From: Maritalea sp049801075
Lineage (GTDB): Bacteria > Pseudomonadota > Alphaproteobacteria > Rhizobiales > Devosiaceae
Assembly (NCBI RefSeq): GCF_049801075.1
Contig: NZ_JBNAGG010000001.1
Coordinates: 1,054,001-1,118,000 of the forward strand
Direction of reading: 5' to 3'
Length of the DNA: 64,000 bases
Shown: in pieces, positions 6,913-15,180 of the stretch
How positions within the stretch are numbered: the first letter of the stretch is position 1
Layout: the number at the start of each line of letters is the position of its first letter
Notes under the pieces: model-generated
Database searches by the model: none
Told to the model about the DNA's origin: nothing
The model's input: the letters and a program-made list of their open reading frames with translations, nothing else
Made by a program: the position numbers and the translations under genes

Positions 6913-7611
6913 GTGGAACTTTCTCGCAGACATATGCTGATGGTTGGCGCTGGGGCCGGTGCCTTTTTGCTGGCCGGGTGCGACAACAATAACGGCAATG
7001 CACAAGCTGGCAACAAAAGCGAAGTGAACACAGCCGATAACGAAACCCCAACTGAATATGCCCCAACTGGCGATTTGATGAAGCCATTGGCATTTGAAGA
7101 CCGTTGGATCGGCAATGATGATGCGAAAGTGACTGTGATTGAATATTCATCACCCACTTGCTCGCACTGTGGCACGTTCCACAACTCAGTTTATCCGCAG
7201 TTTAAAGAGCAATATGTCGATAGCGGCAAGATCCGCTTTGTGGTGCGTCCGTTCGTGCGCAACATCCTCGATGCAGTGGTTTACATGCTCGCTGCAAGCG
7301 AAGAAGAAGGCGTGAATGTGGATTATTACGACATCCTGGCGAAGTTCTTTGCGACTCAACGCACATGGGCAACCTCCGAAACGCCGCGCGATGCAATTGC
7401 TGAAATTGCACTAAATAACGGATTTACACAGGAAACATTCGACGCCAGCTTGACAAACCAAGCGCTTTTTAAGGAACTAGAATTGTTGCGGACCCAGGCG
7501 ATTGAAGAGTTTAACCTGAGCGCGACACCTTCGTTCTTCGTGAACGGCAAGCTGATTGAAGGGGTAGTTCCGCTTGAAAATTGGGCTAAAGAAATCGATC
7601 CACTTCTTTAG
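6913..7611 (+). CDS. DsbA-family thiol:disulfide oxidoreductase, lipoprotein
   Basis: Periplasmic DsbA/BdbD-type thioredoxin-fold protein of 232 aa that would oxidise cysteine pairs in exported proteins. The CSHC active site is at residues 83-86 and the cis-proline segment ATPSFFVNG lies near the C-terminus. The N-terminus SRRHMLMVGAGAGAFLLAGC combines twin arginines with a lipobox-like LAGC, predicting a membrane-anchored lipoprotein, possibly Tat-exported. The start is GTG 6913 with GGAGAG 6 nt before it; a longer upstream frame has no signal. It directly precedes smc, a neighbour pair seen in many alphaproteobacteria, 30 bp apart. Confidence 0.9.
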   Translation: MELSRRHMLMVGAGAGAFLLAGCDNNNGNAQAGNKSEVNTADNETPTEYAPTGDLMKPLAFEDRWIGNDDAKVTVIEYSSPTCSHCGTFHNSVYPQFKEQYVDSGKIRFVVRPFVRNILDAVVYMLAASEEEGVNVDYYDILAKFFATQRTWATSETPRDAIAEIALNNGFTQETFDASLTNQALFKELELLRTQAIEEFNLSATPSFFVNGKLIEGVVPLENWAKEIDPLL

Positions 7612-7641
7612 ACCCTCGCACTTCTTTATAAGAGGCGCGAG

Positions 7642-10600
7642 ATGAAATTTTCGCGCCTCAAACTTGTCGGCTTTAAAAGCTTTACCGACCCCACCGAACT
7701 TCACCTCAAATCTGGTCTGACCGGCATTGTTGGCCCCAATGGCTGCGGCAAGTCTAACCTTGTGGAAGCCTTGCGCTGGGTGATGGGGGAAAATTCCTAC
7801 AAAAATATGCGTGCCTCGGGCATGGATGATGTGATTTTTTCCGGCTCATCCAACCGCCCGCAACGCAACTCGGCAGAAGTGAGCCTGGTGCTGGACAATA
7901 AAGACCGCACGGCCCCTGCCATCTTCAATAAAGATGATGAATTGGAAGTGACCCGCCGGATTGAGCGGGAGCAAGGCTCTGTTTATCGCGTGAATGGCCG
8001 CGAAGTGCGGGCGCGTGATGTGCAGCTGTTGTTTGCGGACGCTTCAACCGGGGCGCACAGCCCAGCTCTGGTGCGCCAAGGGCAGATCGGCGAGCTGATT
8101 GCGGCCAAGCCTGTGCAGCGCCGCGCGATCTTGGAAGAAGCGGCAGGCATTTCCGGCCTGCACTCGCGCCGCCATGAGGCGGAGTTGCGGCTGCGGGCAG
8201 CGGAAAACAATCTCGACCGCGTGGACGATATTATCGGCCAAGTGAGCACTCAACTTGAGAACTTAAAGCGGCAGGCGCGGCAGGCGACGCGCTATCGCGG
8301 GCTTTCGGGCGAAATTCGCAAGGCGGAAGCCACCCTGTTCCATTTGCGCTGGGTGAACGCCAAGGTGGCGGAGAAGGAAGCGCAGGCGGAACATCAAAGG
8401 CTGGTGAATTTGCTCGCCGATGCAACCCATGTGGAACTTGGCGCGCGGCAGAAGCTGGAGCAATCGGAGGCGGAACTGACGCCTTTGCGGCAGGCCGAGG
8501 CCGAGGCCGCAGCTGCATTGCAGCGGGTGAAAATGGCGCTGGAGCAATTAGAGGCTGACGCCCGCCGCGCCAAAAATCGCCGCATTGAGCTGGAAGGCCG
8601 TGCGCGGCAAGTGAATGCCGATGTGGAACGTGATGATGCGCAGGTGAAAGAGGCCAAGGAATTTTTGCTGGGGCTGATCGACGAGCAAAAGGGTTTGCTG
8701 GCTGATGAAGAAGCTGAAGCCAAAGATATGGCCACGGCCCAACAAGAGGCCGAGCGCACCAGCGTTGAAACCGAAGAGTTTGAAAAAGGCTTGAGCGCCG
8801 AGCGCGACAAGCTGAGCAATTTGCGTGCCCACAAGGCCCAAACCGAGCGCAGCTTAAATGATGCCCGTGTCCGGGCTCAAAAATTGGTGCAACAATTGGC
8901 TGATGTGCGCGAGGAAGCACAGCAACTTGTGGCCAAATTGCAAGAAGACAAAACCATTCAGCTGCGCGAGCACGAGCTGGAGGAGGCTCGTGCAAAACTG
9001 GCGGCCAGTGAGCAAGCGGCAGACCAAGCTGAGGCGCAAGTGGAACAAGCGCGACAAGCTTTGGATGCGCTGACCGAACCACGCAACGGTGCCAAAAGTG
9101 AAGTGACGCGGCTGGAAGCCGAAGCCCACGCGATCCACAATATGCTCAATGTGCATGACAAATCGCTATGGCCCGCCGTGGTGGATGCCCTGCAAGTGGC
9201 CCCCGGTTACGAGACCGCATTGGGCGCGGCGCTGGGCGATGATTTGGATGCTTCTTCAGATGCAGGCGCCCCTCTCTATTGGGCGGGCGCTGAAGTTGGC
9301 GCGGGCGACCCCAGTTTGCCCGATGGTGTGACACCGCTCAGCCAATTTGTAACCGGCAGCACTTTGGTGTCGCGGCGGCTCAAGCAAATTGGATTGGTGG
9401 ACATTGCCCAAGGCAAAGCGCTGCATAATGAATTGCAAGTGGGACAAGCCCTTGTGACGCTGGAAGGCGATTTGTGGCGTTGGGACGGATTTGTGGCGCG
9501 GGCAGATGCGCCGAGCGCAGCGGCTCAACGGCTGGCACAGCGCAATCGGTTGCAGGAGATTGAGGCGGATTTGGCCAAAGCTAAAACTGCCGCCGCGGAC
9601 CTAGACGCGCAACATCAGAACGCGACGACCAAGTTGAATGCAGCTCGGCAGGACGAGCAGGCCAAGCGGCAAGCCTATCGCGACGCTCAACGGCTGATCA
9701 ATGTGGCCCAAGGCGCGTTGGATGCAGCGCAAAAGGGATTGGTGGACCTTACTTCTCGTCGGTCCGCGCTGGAAGAAGCTGAAATTCGATTGAAATCCAG
9801 CCATGATGAGGCACAAGCCGCTGTTTCCGATGCAGAAGCAGCTTTGGCGCAGATTGAAGATGAAAGCGCATTGGCGCAAAAGATTGAGGCCGCAAACCAG
9901 CAATTGGCAGAGCTTCGCCGCGTGGCCAACGATGCGCGGATGCGGTTGGCCGGATTTGAAAACGCAGCACGGATGCGCAAACAGCGGCTGGAACGCATCG
10001 GCGCTGAAACGCAAAAGTGGCAGAACCGTTTGAACGACACGCAGGCACACTTGGACGTGTTGGCCAAGCGCAAGGCGGATATTGACGAGCAACTGGCACA
10101 ATTGGCGAGTGCGCCCGACCAGTTCAGCGAAAAACGCGCGAAGCTGGAAGACCAGATTGAAGATGCGGCCCACGCGCAAAGACGTGCGGCGGACAAAGTG
10201 GCCGTGGCCATGGAACGCCAGCGCAATGAAGATAAAGATGCCCGCGATGCCCTTTCCGCCCTTGCTAAAGTGCGTGAAGAGATCGCCCGCATTGAAGAAC
10301 GCCTTAAGTCGTTGGCCAGCCAGCGGATGCAAATTGAGCAGATGGTTTCCGAAACGCTGGACATTCCAGCCAGCCGCACTGCCGAGGTTGCCGGGCTGAA
10401 ACCCGAAGATTCTCTGCCCGAGCTTGATAAGGTGGATGCAAAGCTGGAACGGTTAAAGCGCGAGCGTGAACGGTTGGGCGGCGTGAACCTGCGGGCGGAG
10501 CAAGAAGCAACCGAGACCGAAGAGCAGCTCACCATTATGGTGACTGACCGCGAAGATTTAATCGCGGCAATTGCCAAACTGCGCACGGGCATTTCAAACC

Positions 10601-11103
10601 TAAACCGCGAAGGCCGACAACGGCTGACCGAAGCGTTTGATAAAGTGAATAATCACTTCAAAGATTTGTTCACCCAGTTGTTTGGCGGCGGTACGGCGGA
10701 GCTCACCTTTGTGGAGAGCGATGATCCACTGGAAGCTGGGCTGGAAATTATTGCGCGGCCACCAGGCAAAAAGCCACAAACCATGACATTGCTTTCTGGT
10801 GGCGAGCAGGCGCTCACCGCCATGTCGCTGATCTTTGCAGTGTTTCTTACCAACCCGGCCCCCATTTGCGTATTGGACGAAGTTGACGCGCCATTGGACG
10901 ATGCCAATGTGGAACGTTTCTGCAATTTGCTGGATTCAATGCGGCACAAAACCGATACGCGGTTCGTGACCATCACCCACAACCCGATCACCATGGCACG
11001 GATGGACCGCTTGTTTGGTGTGACCATGGCCGAAAAAGGCATTTCCAATTTGGTCTCTGTAGATTTGACCACCGCCGAGAGTTTCTTGGAAGATGTCGGG
11101 TAA
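7642..11103 (+). CDS. smc: Chromosome segregation protein SMC
   Basis: A 1153-aa structural-maintenance-of-chromosomes ATPase that organises and segregates the chromosome with ScpA and ScpB. Domains in order: Walker A GPNGCGKSN at residues 31-39; a long Glu/Ala/Lys/Gln-rich coiled coil from about 170; a hinge near residues 500-640; a second coiled coil; then the signature LLSGGEQALTAMSL and Walker B ICVLDEVDAPLDDAN in the C-terminal head. Length is normal for the family. An RBS-like GAGGCGCGAG lies just before ATG 7642. The palindrome at 11113-11133 follows the stop by 9 bp. Confidence 0.97.
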   Translation: MKFSRLKLVGFKSFTDPTELHLKSGLTGIVGPNGCGKSNLVEALRWVMGENSYKNMRASGMDDVIFSGSSNRPQRNSAEVSLVLDNKDRTAPAIFNKDDELEVTRRIEREQGSVYRVNGREVRARDVQLLFADASTGAHSPALVRQGQIGELIAAKPVQRRAILEEAAGISGLHSRRHEAELRLRAAENNLDRVDDIIGQVSTQLENLKRQARQATRYRGLSGEIRKAEATLFHLRWVNAKVAEKEAQAEHQRLVNLLADATHVELGARQKLEQSEAELTPLRQAEAEAAAALQRVKMALEQLEADARRAKNRRIELEGRARQVNADVERDDAQVKEAKEFLLGLIDEQKGLLADEEAEAKDMATAQQEAERTSVETEEFEKGLSAERDKLSNLRAHKAQTERSLNDARVRAQKLVQQLADVREEAQQLVAKLQEDKTIQLREHELEEARAKLAASEQAADQAEAQVEQARQALDALTEPRNGAKSEVTRLEAEAHAIHNMLNVHDKSLWPAVVDALQVAPGYETALGAALGDDLDASSDAGAPLYWAGAEVGAGDPSLPDGVTPLSQFVTGSTLVSRRLKQIGLVDIAQGKALHNELQVGQALVTLEGDLWRWDGFVARADAPSAAAQRLAQRNRLQEIEADLAKAKTAAADLDAQHQNATTKLNAARQDEQAKRQAYRDAQRLINVAQGALDAAQKGLVDLTSRRSALEEAEIRLKSSHDEAQAAVSDAEAALAQIEDESALAQKIEAANQQLAELRRVANDARMRLAGFENAARMRKQRLERIGAETQKWQNRLNDTQAHLDVLAKRKADIDEQLAQLASAPDQFSEKRAKLEDQIEDAAHAQRRAADKVAVAMERQRNEDKDARDALSALAKVREEIARIEERLKSLASQRMQIEQMVSETLDIPASRTAEVAGLKPEDSLPELDKVDAKLERLKRERERLGGVNLRAEQEATETEEQLTIMVTDREDLIAAIAKLRTGISNLNREGRQRLTEAFDKVNNHFKDLFTQLFGGGTAELTFVESDDPLEAGLEIIARPPGKKPQTMTLLSGGEQALTAMSLIFAVFLTNPAPICVLDEVDAPLDDANVERFCNLLDSMRHKTDTRFVTITHNPITMARMDRLFGVTMAEKGISNLVSVDLTTAESFLEDVG

Positions 11104-11112
11104 AAGGGATTG

Positions 11113-11133
11113 GCCCCGGATTAAATCCGGGGC
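11113..11133. repeat. REP-like palindrome, type A copy 3, between smc and tetR
   Basis: GCCCCGGAT, a TAA loop, then ATCCGGGGC. It is the same palindrome type as 3940-3958 and 4941-4959. It sits between convergent genes and probably also works as a bidirectional transcript-end hairpin, although no T run follows. Confidence 0.75.
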
Positions 11134-11153
11134 GGCCGAGCGAAGATTTATCT

Positions 11154-11774
11154 TCAAGTTGCGCGGTCAGGCTCCGGCTCATCTTCCGTATAAAGCCCCA
11201 ATCGGGCAAGCTGTGTGAGCGCGATGTCCTCGAGCGGATCGCAAGTGGGCAGGTTGCGAGCCAACAGATTGATCTGTTCCAACAGAGCAAACAATTGATG
11301 TCCGTATTCTTCACAATCAGTGTTGCGGGGCAGCTCTTTTGCAGTCGCGGCCCATTGGCAAATCTCGATTAAGCGCGCAATGCGATCCGTGTTGATTTGC
11401 AGGAGCATGTTGCGCAAGGTTGGTTCACTGTCGCGCGCTTCAATGGCGAGGTTCGTCAAAAGACAGCCTTTGCGGTCGAAATCGGCGCGGTGCGCAGCAC
11501 ACATCTCGCGGATCAGCTTTGTCAGCAGTTGTTTTACATCGATTGGCGGCTCTGCCAGCACCAAAGCGATTTGTGGGGTCTGCACCTCGTAATACAGCAG
11601 CAGATTTTGCAAGAGGGTCTCTCGGTTTCCAAAGGCATTATAGAAACTCGAGCGGGTGAGCCCTAAACAATCCGCCATGCCCTTCACACTCATCGCCGAC
11701 AGCCCCTGTCGCCAGAAGCGATCCAGCAAAATTTCGTAGGCATCTGTTATGTGAAAGGATTTGCGCCGGGCCAA
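11154..11774 (-). CDS. TetR-family transcriptional regulator
   Basis: A 206-aa TetR/AcrR-type repressor. The N-terminal helix-turn-helix is at residues about 25-60 (MSVKGMADCLGLTRSSFYNA then FGNRETLL). A ligand-binding helical domain follows, with GCLLTNLAIEARD as in TetR_C proteins related to AcrR/NemR types. It lies downstream of a GNAT gene on the same strand (2-bp gap), so the two are one transcript, and a 22-bp near-palindrome before the GNAT gene is the likely self-regulatory operator. The ligand is unknown. Confidence 0.9.
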   Translation of the reverse strand: MARRKSFHITDAYEILLDRFWRQGLSAMSVKGMADCLGLTRSSFYNAFGNRETLLQNLLLYYEVQTPQIALVLAEPPIDVKQLLTKLIREMCAAHRADFDRKGCLLTNLAIEARDSEPTLRNMLLQINTDRIARLIEICQWAATAKELPRNTDCEEYGHQLFALLEQINLLARNLPTCDPLEDIALTQLARLGLYTEDEPEPDRAT

Positions 11775-11776
11775 TG

Positions 11777-12169
11777 CTATGCAGTTCCCATGTGAAGCAA
11801 CCCTGCTTCTGTCATTTTAAAGCCAAGGCTTTTGTAAAATGGCGCCAATGACGGCTCGAAATCTACATGCAGATAAGTCAATTCTGCGGTACAGGCAAAC
11901 TCAACCAACATTTTCACTAGGCAACTCCCGACACCGTTGCCTTGATATATGGGGGCGACAACTGGATCCAACACGAATCCATGTTGGTGCCCATCTGAAA
12001 TGAGCTTAGCAAAACCGATCAGGTCTCCATCGGCCCTCGCGCATACATACGCGGCACAGCTAGCTAACATGCGGTCAAAATGACTAACTTCGAATGCGGG
12101 CCACGCTGTTCGCAACAGGTTGGTAAACTCCAATTGCTCGAGCGAAGCATTCAATTGATATTTGATCAT
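11777..12169 (-). CDS. GNAT-family N-acetyltransferase
   Basis: A 130-aa acetyltransferase of the GCN5 fold. The acetyl-CoA loop is IYQGNGVGSCLVKML (Q/R-x-x-G-x-G/A type), preceded by the beta-strand FVLDPVVAP and followed by LHVDFEPSLAPFYKSLGFK, a typical motif B. The substrate is unknown. It is the first gene of a two-gene unit with the TetR regulator; the unit starts 8 bp downstream of a strong palindrome. Confidence 0.9.
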   Translation of the reverse strand: MIKYQLNASLEQLEFTNLLRTAWPAFEVSHFDRMLASCAAYVCARADGDLIGFAKLISDGHQHGFVLDPVVAPIYQGNGVGSCLVKMLVEFACTAELTYLHVDFEPSLAPFYKSLGFKMTEAGLLHMGTA

Positions 12170-12176
12170 TTCAAAA

Positions 12177-12198
12177 TTTTATACATATATGTACAAAA
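12177..12198. promoter_or_regulatory. Operator-like palindrome upstream of GNAT-TetR
   Basis: TACATATATGTA is a perfect 12-bp palindrome flanked symmetrically by TTTT and AAAA, each separated by one base, giving 22 bp in all. It ends 8 bp before the GNAT start codon. Size and position fit a TetR-family operator with autoregulation by the TetR of the same unit. That binding is inferred. Confidence 0.55.
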
Positions 12199-12352
12199 AT
12201 CAAGCCAATCCCGAATCCTTGAAGGTAGCGCTTTAAAATTTATGGCGAAAAAGTGTGCAAAGTTGAAAATGAACAAAAAACGGGCGAATAAAAAGATTCC
12301 ATCACGTCGAATATTATATTATTTTCAATAGGTTAACTTACACACCCAAATC

Positions 12353-12381
12353 TTGACACCAAACAGGCAAAGCCCTATGTT
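12353..12381 (+). promoter_or_regulatory. Sigma-70 promoter of the atp F0 operon
   Basis: A consensus TTGACA at 12353-12358 and TATGTT at 12376-12381 are separated by exactly 17 bp. The start of transcription should be near 12388, giving a leader of about 55 nt before atpI. The A/T-rich segment 12199-12352 upstream holds no gene. Confidence 0.7.
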
Positions 12382-12442
12382 GCCCCCGAATTTGAGGGGC
12401 ACTGTTTTTTGTGCGAAATGCCAGTTTTGGCAGGATGGGAAT

Positions 12443-12847
12443 ATGTCCAATTCTGATAAAAATGGCGCCAAAAAAGACGCCTCAGACAGTTTGGTGGGTA
12501 GCGCTCCCACAGGCGACCTAGATGCCCGCATTCGGGCAGCACGGCAACGCGGTGGATATGGCGAATTCGAAACCAAACCAAAAGAGCACCTATCTGGTCA
12601 CGCGAAAGCGGCGCGTTTAGGCACCGAATTTATCGCAGCGATCATTGTGGGGGGCTTTATTGGGTATTTTGCTGATATGGGTTTGGGCACTTCGCCTTGG
12701 CTTTTATTGGTGATGGTGTTGGTGGGCTTTGTTGCCGGGGTGTTGAATGTAGTGCGATCTGCCGCACGAATGAACGCCGAAGCGATAATCACGCCGGATA
12801 TGAATTTGGGCTCGGATGCGGACAATAAGAACGCAAAAGGGCATTAG
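12443..12847 (+). CDS. atpI: ATP synthase protein I (AtpI/AtpZ-type)
   Basis: A small membrane protein of 134 aa encoded at the head of the F0 operon. It has a charged N-terminal half (IRAARQRGGYG) and two transmembrane segments, the first around FIAAIIVGGFIGYFADMGLG and the second around PWLLLVMVLVGFVAGVLNVV. AtpI-family proteins assist c-ring assembly or Mg uptake. ATG 12443 was chosen because CAGGATGGGA precedes it; an in-frame extension to 12353 would start inside the promoter. 17 bp separate it from atpB. Confidence 0.9.
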   Translation: MSNSDKNGAKKDASDSLVGSAPTGDLDARIRAARQRGGYGEFETKPKEHLSGHAKAARLGTEFIAAIIVGGFIGYFADMGLGTSPWLLLVMVLVGFVAGVLNVVRSAARMNAEAIITPDMNLGSDADNKNAKGH

Positions 12848-12864
12848 CGATAAGGGGCTGGAGC

Positions 12865-13632
12865 GTGGCAAACGATCCAATTCATCAGTTTAAAATCACT
12901 GATATTTTCACCGTTGGCGGTGCAGGCGAAGGCGAAACAGGCGGTTTTGAAATCGCATTCACCAACTCTGCTTTGTTCATGGTGATCACTGTTGTTGCGA
13001 TCGCTGCATTTTTGATCCTTTCGACACGCGGCCGCGGCCTTGTGCCAGGGCGTCTGCAGCTTCTCTCAGAAATGCTCTATGAATTTGTGGCCAATATGGT
13101 GCGATCGAGCGCTGGCACCGAAGGGATGAAATTCTTCCCGTTTGTGTTCTCGCTGTTCATGTTCGTGCTTGTGGCCAACTTGTTCGGCATGGTGCCTTAC
13201 TTCTTTACCGTCACCAGCCACATCATCGTTACCTTCGCGCTCGCTATGCTGGTGATCAGCGTTGTGATTATTTACGGGTTTATGCGCAACGGCTTGGGCT
13301 TCTTGAAGTTGTTCGTGCCTGCTGGCGTGCCCGGTTATGTGTTGCCGATCGTTATTCCGATTGAGATCGTATCGTTCCTCTCTCGTCCGATCAGCCTTTC
13401 AGTTCGTTTGTTTGCCAATATGCTTGCGGGGCACATCACTTTGAAAGTGTTCGCCGGCTTTATTGTCAGCCTCTCTTCGCTTGGTGCGGTTGGTGTTTTG
13501 GGTGCCACCTTGCCATTCGCTATGACCGTTGCGCTAACAGCGCTTGAATTTCTAGTGTCTGCCTTGCAGGCCTACGTGTTCGCGGTTCTAACTTCTATGT
13601 ATCTGAATGATGCAATTCACCCAAGCCATTAA
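12865..13632 (+). CDS. atpB: F0F1 ATP synthase subunit a
   Basis: Membrane subunit a (255 aa) of the F0 proton channel. The essential Arg lies in PISLSVRLFANMLAGH, and the final helix region contains ALEFLVSALQAYVFAVL with the conserved Glu and Gln. Five or so membrane helices are evident. The start is GTG 12865 with a purine-rich GGGGCTGGAG before it. Second gene of the F0 operon. Confidence 0.97.
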   Translation: MANDPIHQFKITDIFTVGGAGEGETGGFEIAFTNSALFMVITVVAIAAFLILSTRGRGLVPGRLQLLSEMLYEFVANMVRSSAGTEGMKFFPFVFSLFMFVLVANLFGMVPYFFTVTSHIIVTFALAMLVISVVIIYGFMRNGLGFLKLFVPAGVPGYVLPIVIPIEIVSFLSRPISLSVRLFANMLAGHITLKVFAGFIVSLSSLGAVGVLGATLPFAMTVALTALEFLVSALQAYVFAVLTSMYLNDAIHPSH

Positions 13633-13701
13633 CAACTAACAGTTTTCAACTAACAATGCGGCAATTGCCGCAATAAGGTCCAGCTTTTAAAGGAGTTCAA
13701 A

Positions 13702-13929
13702 ATGGAAGCGGAAGCAGCAAAACTTATCGGTGCCGGTATCGCATGTGTTGGCATGGCAGGCGCAGCAATGGGCGTGGGCAACATCTTTGGCAACTTCTTG
13801 TCAGGTGCTTTGCGCAACCCATCAGCAGCACAAGCTCAGTTCGGTAACCTCATCTTCGGTTTTGCGGTGACTGAAGCTTTGGGCATCTTCTCATTCTTGG
13901 TTGCCCTTTTGCTTTTGTTCGCCGTTTAA
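13702..13929 (+). CDS. atpE: F0F1 ATP synthase subunit c
   Basis: A 75-aa proteolipid forming the rotor ring. Two helices are joined by the polar RNP loop (residues 38-40); the proton-carrying carboxylate is Glu58 in FAVTEALGIF. An AAAGGAG ribosome-binding sequence lies just before ATG 13702, stronger than those of neighbouring genes, in line with the many copies of c needed per complex. A hairpin follows 22 bp after the stop. Confidence 0.97.
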   Translation: MEAEAAKLIGAGIACVGMAGAAMGVGNIFGNFLSGALRNPSAAQAQFGNLIFGFAVTEALGIFSFLVALLLLFAV

Positions 13930-13951
13930 TCAACGCGCGTTAAAAGTTTTA

Positions 13952-13980
13952 AGGCAGCCCAGTACATCAATGGGCTGCCT
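13952..13980 (+). terminator. Hairpin between atpE and the b' gene
   Basis: AGGCAGCCCA pairs perfectly with TGGGCTGCCT across a 9-base loop, followed by TTCATTGCATTTT. The T run is imperfect, so partial termination or protection of the atpI-B-E message end is likely rather than full stop. This would raise c relative to b and b' subunits. Confidence 0.55.
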
Positions 13981-14065
13981 TTCATTGCATTTTCGCCAGT
14001 TTTTGGCAGAATGAAATGCACTGTTGGTTGCCTATTAGAGGCGACGGTAAAAACCAGGTATTCAA

Positions 14066-14641
14066 ATGGCAAGCAATACAAATAGCTCGCACGAGACAAC
14101 TGACGGCACCCATGCGACGACTGAAGCGCATGGCGGGGACCACGGTGCAACAGGTGTATTTCCACCTTTTGACCCGAGTACCTTTGGCTCACAGCTCTTG
14201 TGGTTGGCGCTGACATTTGCTGCGCTTTATATCTTGATGAGCAAGGTTGCCCTGCCCCGCATTGGCGAAATTCTTGAAGTGCGTCGTGATCGCATTGAAG
14301 GGGATTTGGCTGAAGCAGAGCGGTTGAAGCAGAAAACCGATCAAGCCATCAAAACATATGAAGCAGAATTGGCCGACGCTAAACAAAAGGCGCACAATAT
14401 TGCTGAGGAAACACGCGGTTCTATCCGTGCGGACCTCGACAAGAAGCGTGCCAAAGTCGAAGCCGATTTGGCAAAGAAAATGGCCACTGCAGAAAACAAC
14501 ATTCGCGAAACCAAGCAAGCTGCTATGGAGAATGTTGATGAAATTGCATCTGAAACAGCTTTGGCAATCGTGACCAACATTGTTGGCCGCACTGCACAAA
14601 AAGCCGCTAAAGATGCTGTCGCGAAAGTGGTGAAAGGATAA
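14066..14641 (+). CDS. atpG: F0F1 ATP synthase subunit b'
   Basis: Peripheral stalk subunit of 191 aa. A disordered, His/Thr-rich N-terminus of about 45 residues leads to one membrane helix (LLWLALTFAALYILMS), and then a long coiled coil rich in Glu, Ala and Lys from about residue 75. Alphaproteobacteria carry two different b-type subunits; this is the b' form, next to b. 136 bp separate it from atpE, with a hairpin in between; 4 bp separate it from atpF. The symbol follows one common usage for b'; atpF' or atpF2 is equivalent. Confidence 0.92.
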   Translation: MASNTNSSHETTDGTHATTEAHGGDHGATGVFPPFDPSTFGSQLLWLALTFAALYILMSKVALPRIGEILEVRRDRIEGDLAEAERLKQKTDQAIKTYEAELADAKQKAHNIAEETRGSIRADLDKKRAKVEADLAKKMATAENNIRETKQAAMENVDEIASETALAIVTNIVGRTAQKAAKDAVAKVVKG

Positions 14642-14645
14642 CAAG

Positions 14646-15128
14646 ATGGAACTAGATGCAACCTTTTGGGCGTTTATCGGTCTTGTTGTCTTTTTGGCGT
14701 TGATCACCTATTTGGGCGTGCCCAAAAAAGTGACAGCATTGCTGGACGACAAATCCAAACAAATTGCGGATGAGTTGGAAGAAGCTAAGCGGTTGCGCGA
14801 AGAAGCGCAGGCCCTTTTGGCTGAATATGAACGCAAGCGCAAAGCTGCTGAAGATGAAGCTGCTGAAATTGTTGAAGCTGCAAAATCTGAAGCGGATCGG
14901 ATGGCTGAAGAGGCGCAAAACTCATTGGATGAGTTGATCACACGCCGCACAAAAGCGGTGGAAGAAAAGATCGCTCAAGCTGAAGCGCAAGCCTTGGCCG
15001 ATGTGCGTGCTCGCTCTGCGGACATTGCAGTGGAAGCTGCAAAGATCGTTTTGGCGGACAAAATGTCTGAAAAAGGCGACGCACTGATCGATGATGCAAT
15101 CAAAGATGTTTCTGCAAATCTGAACTAA
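14646..15128 (+). CDS. atpF: F0F1 ATP synthase subunit b
   Basis: Peripheral stalk subunit of 160 aa linking F0 to F1. An N-terminal membrane helix (FWAFIGLVVFLALITYLGVP) precedes a continuous charged coiled coil with repeated Ala/Glu/Lys. Last gene of the F0 operon; a clear intrinsic terminator follows. The F1 genes are not in the window, as usual for alphaproteobacteria, which keep F0 and F1 apart. Confidence 0.95.
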   Translation: MELDATFWAFIGLVVFLALITYLGVPKKVTALLDDKSKQIADELEEAKRLREEAQALLAEYERKRKAAEDEAAEIVEAAKSEADRMAEEAQNSLDELITRRTKAVEEKIAQAEAQALADVRARSADIAVEAAKIVLADKMSEKGDALIDDAIKDVSANLN

Positions 15129-15155
15129 TCTGATTTGATCAGTTTTGAACAAATT

Positions 15156-15180
15156 AAGCGGGCTTTGGCCCGCTTTTTTA
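15156..15180 (+). terminator. Intrinsic terminator of the F0 operon
   Basis: AAGCGGGC, a TTTG loop, then GCCCGCTT running into TTTTTTA. A G/C-rich 8-bp stem with a T run, 28 bp after the atpF stop. It overlaps the end of the convergent potassium-channel gene by 3 bp. Confidence 0.85.

Noticed and set aside
8231..9082. A 283-codon minus-strand frame within smc
   Set aside because: Antisense to the smc coiled coil; Pro/Ala/Arg-rich product without any motif.
12080..12331. Lys-rich 83-codon frame upstream of atpI
   Set aside because: Overlaps the GNAT start and the operator palindrome; composition reflects A/T-rich intergenic DNA.
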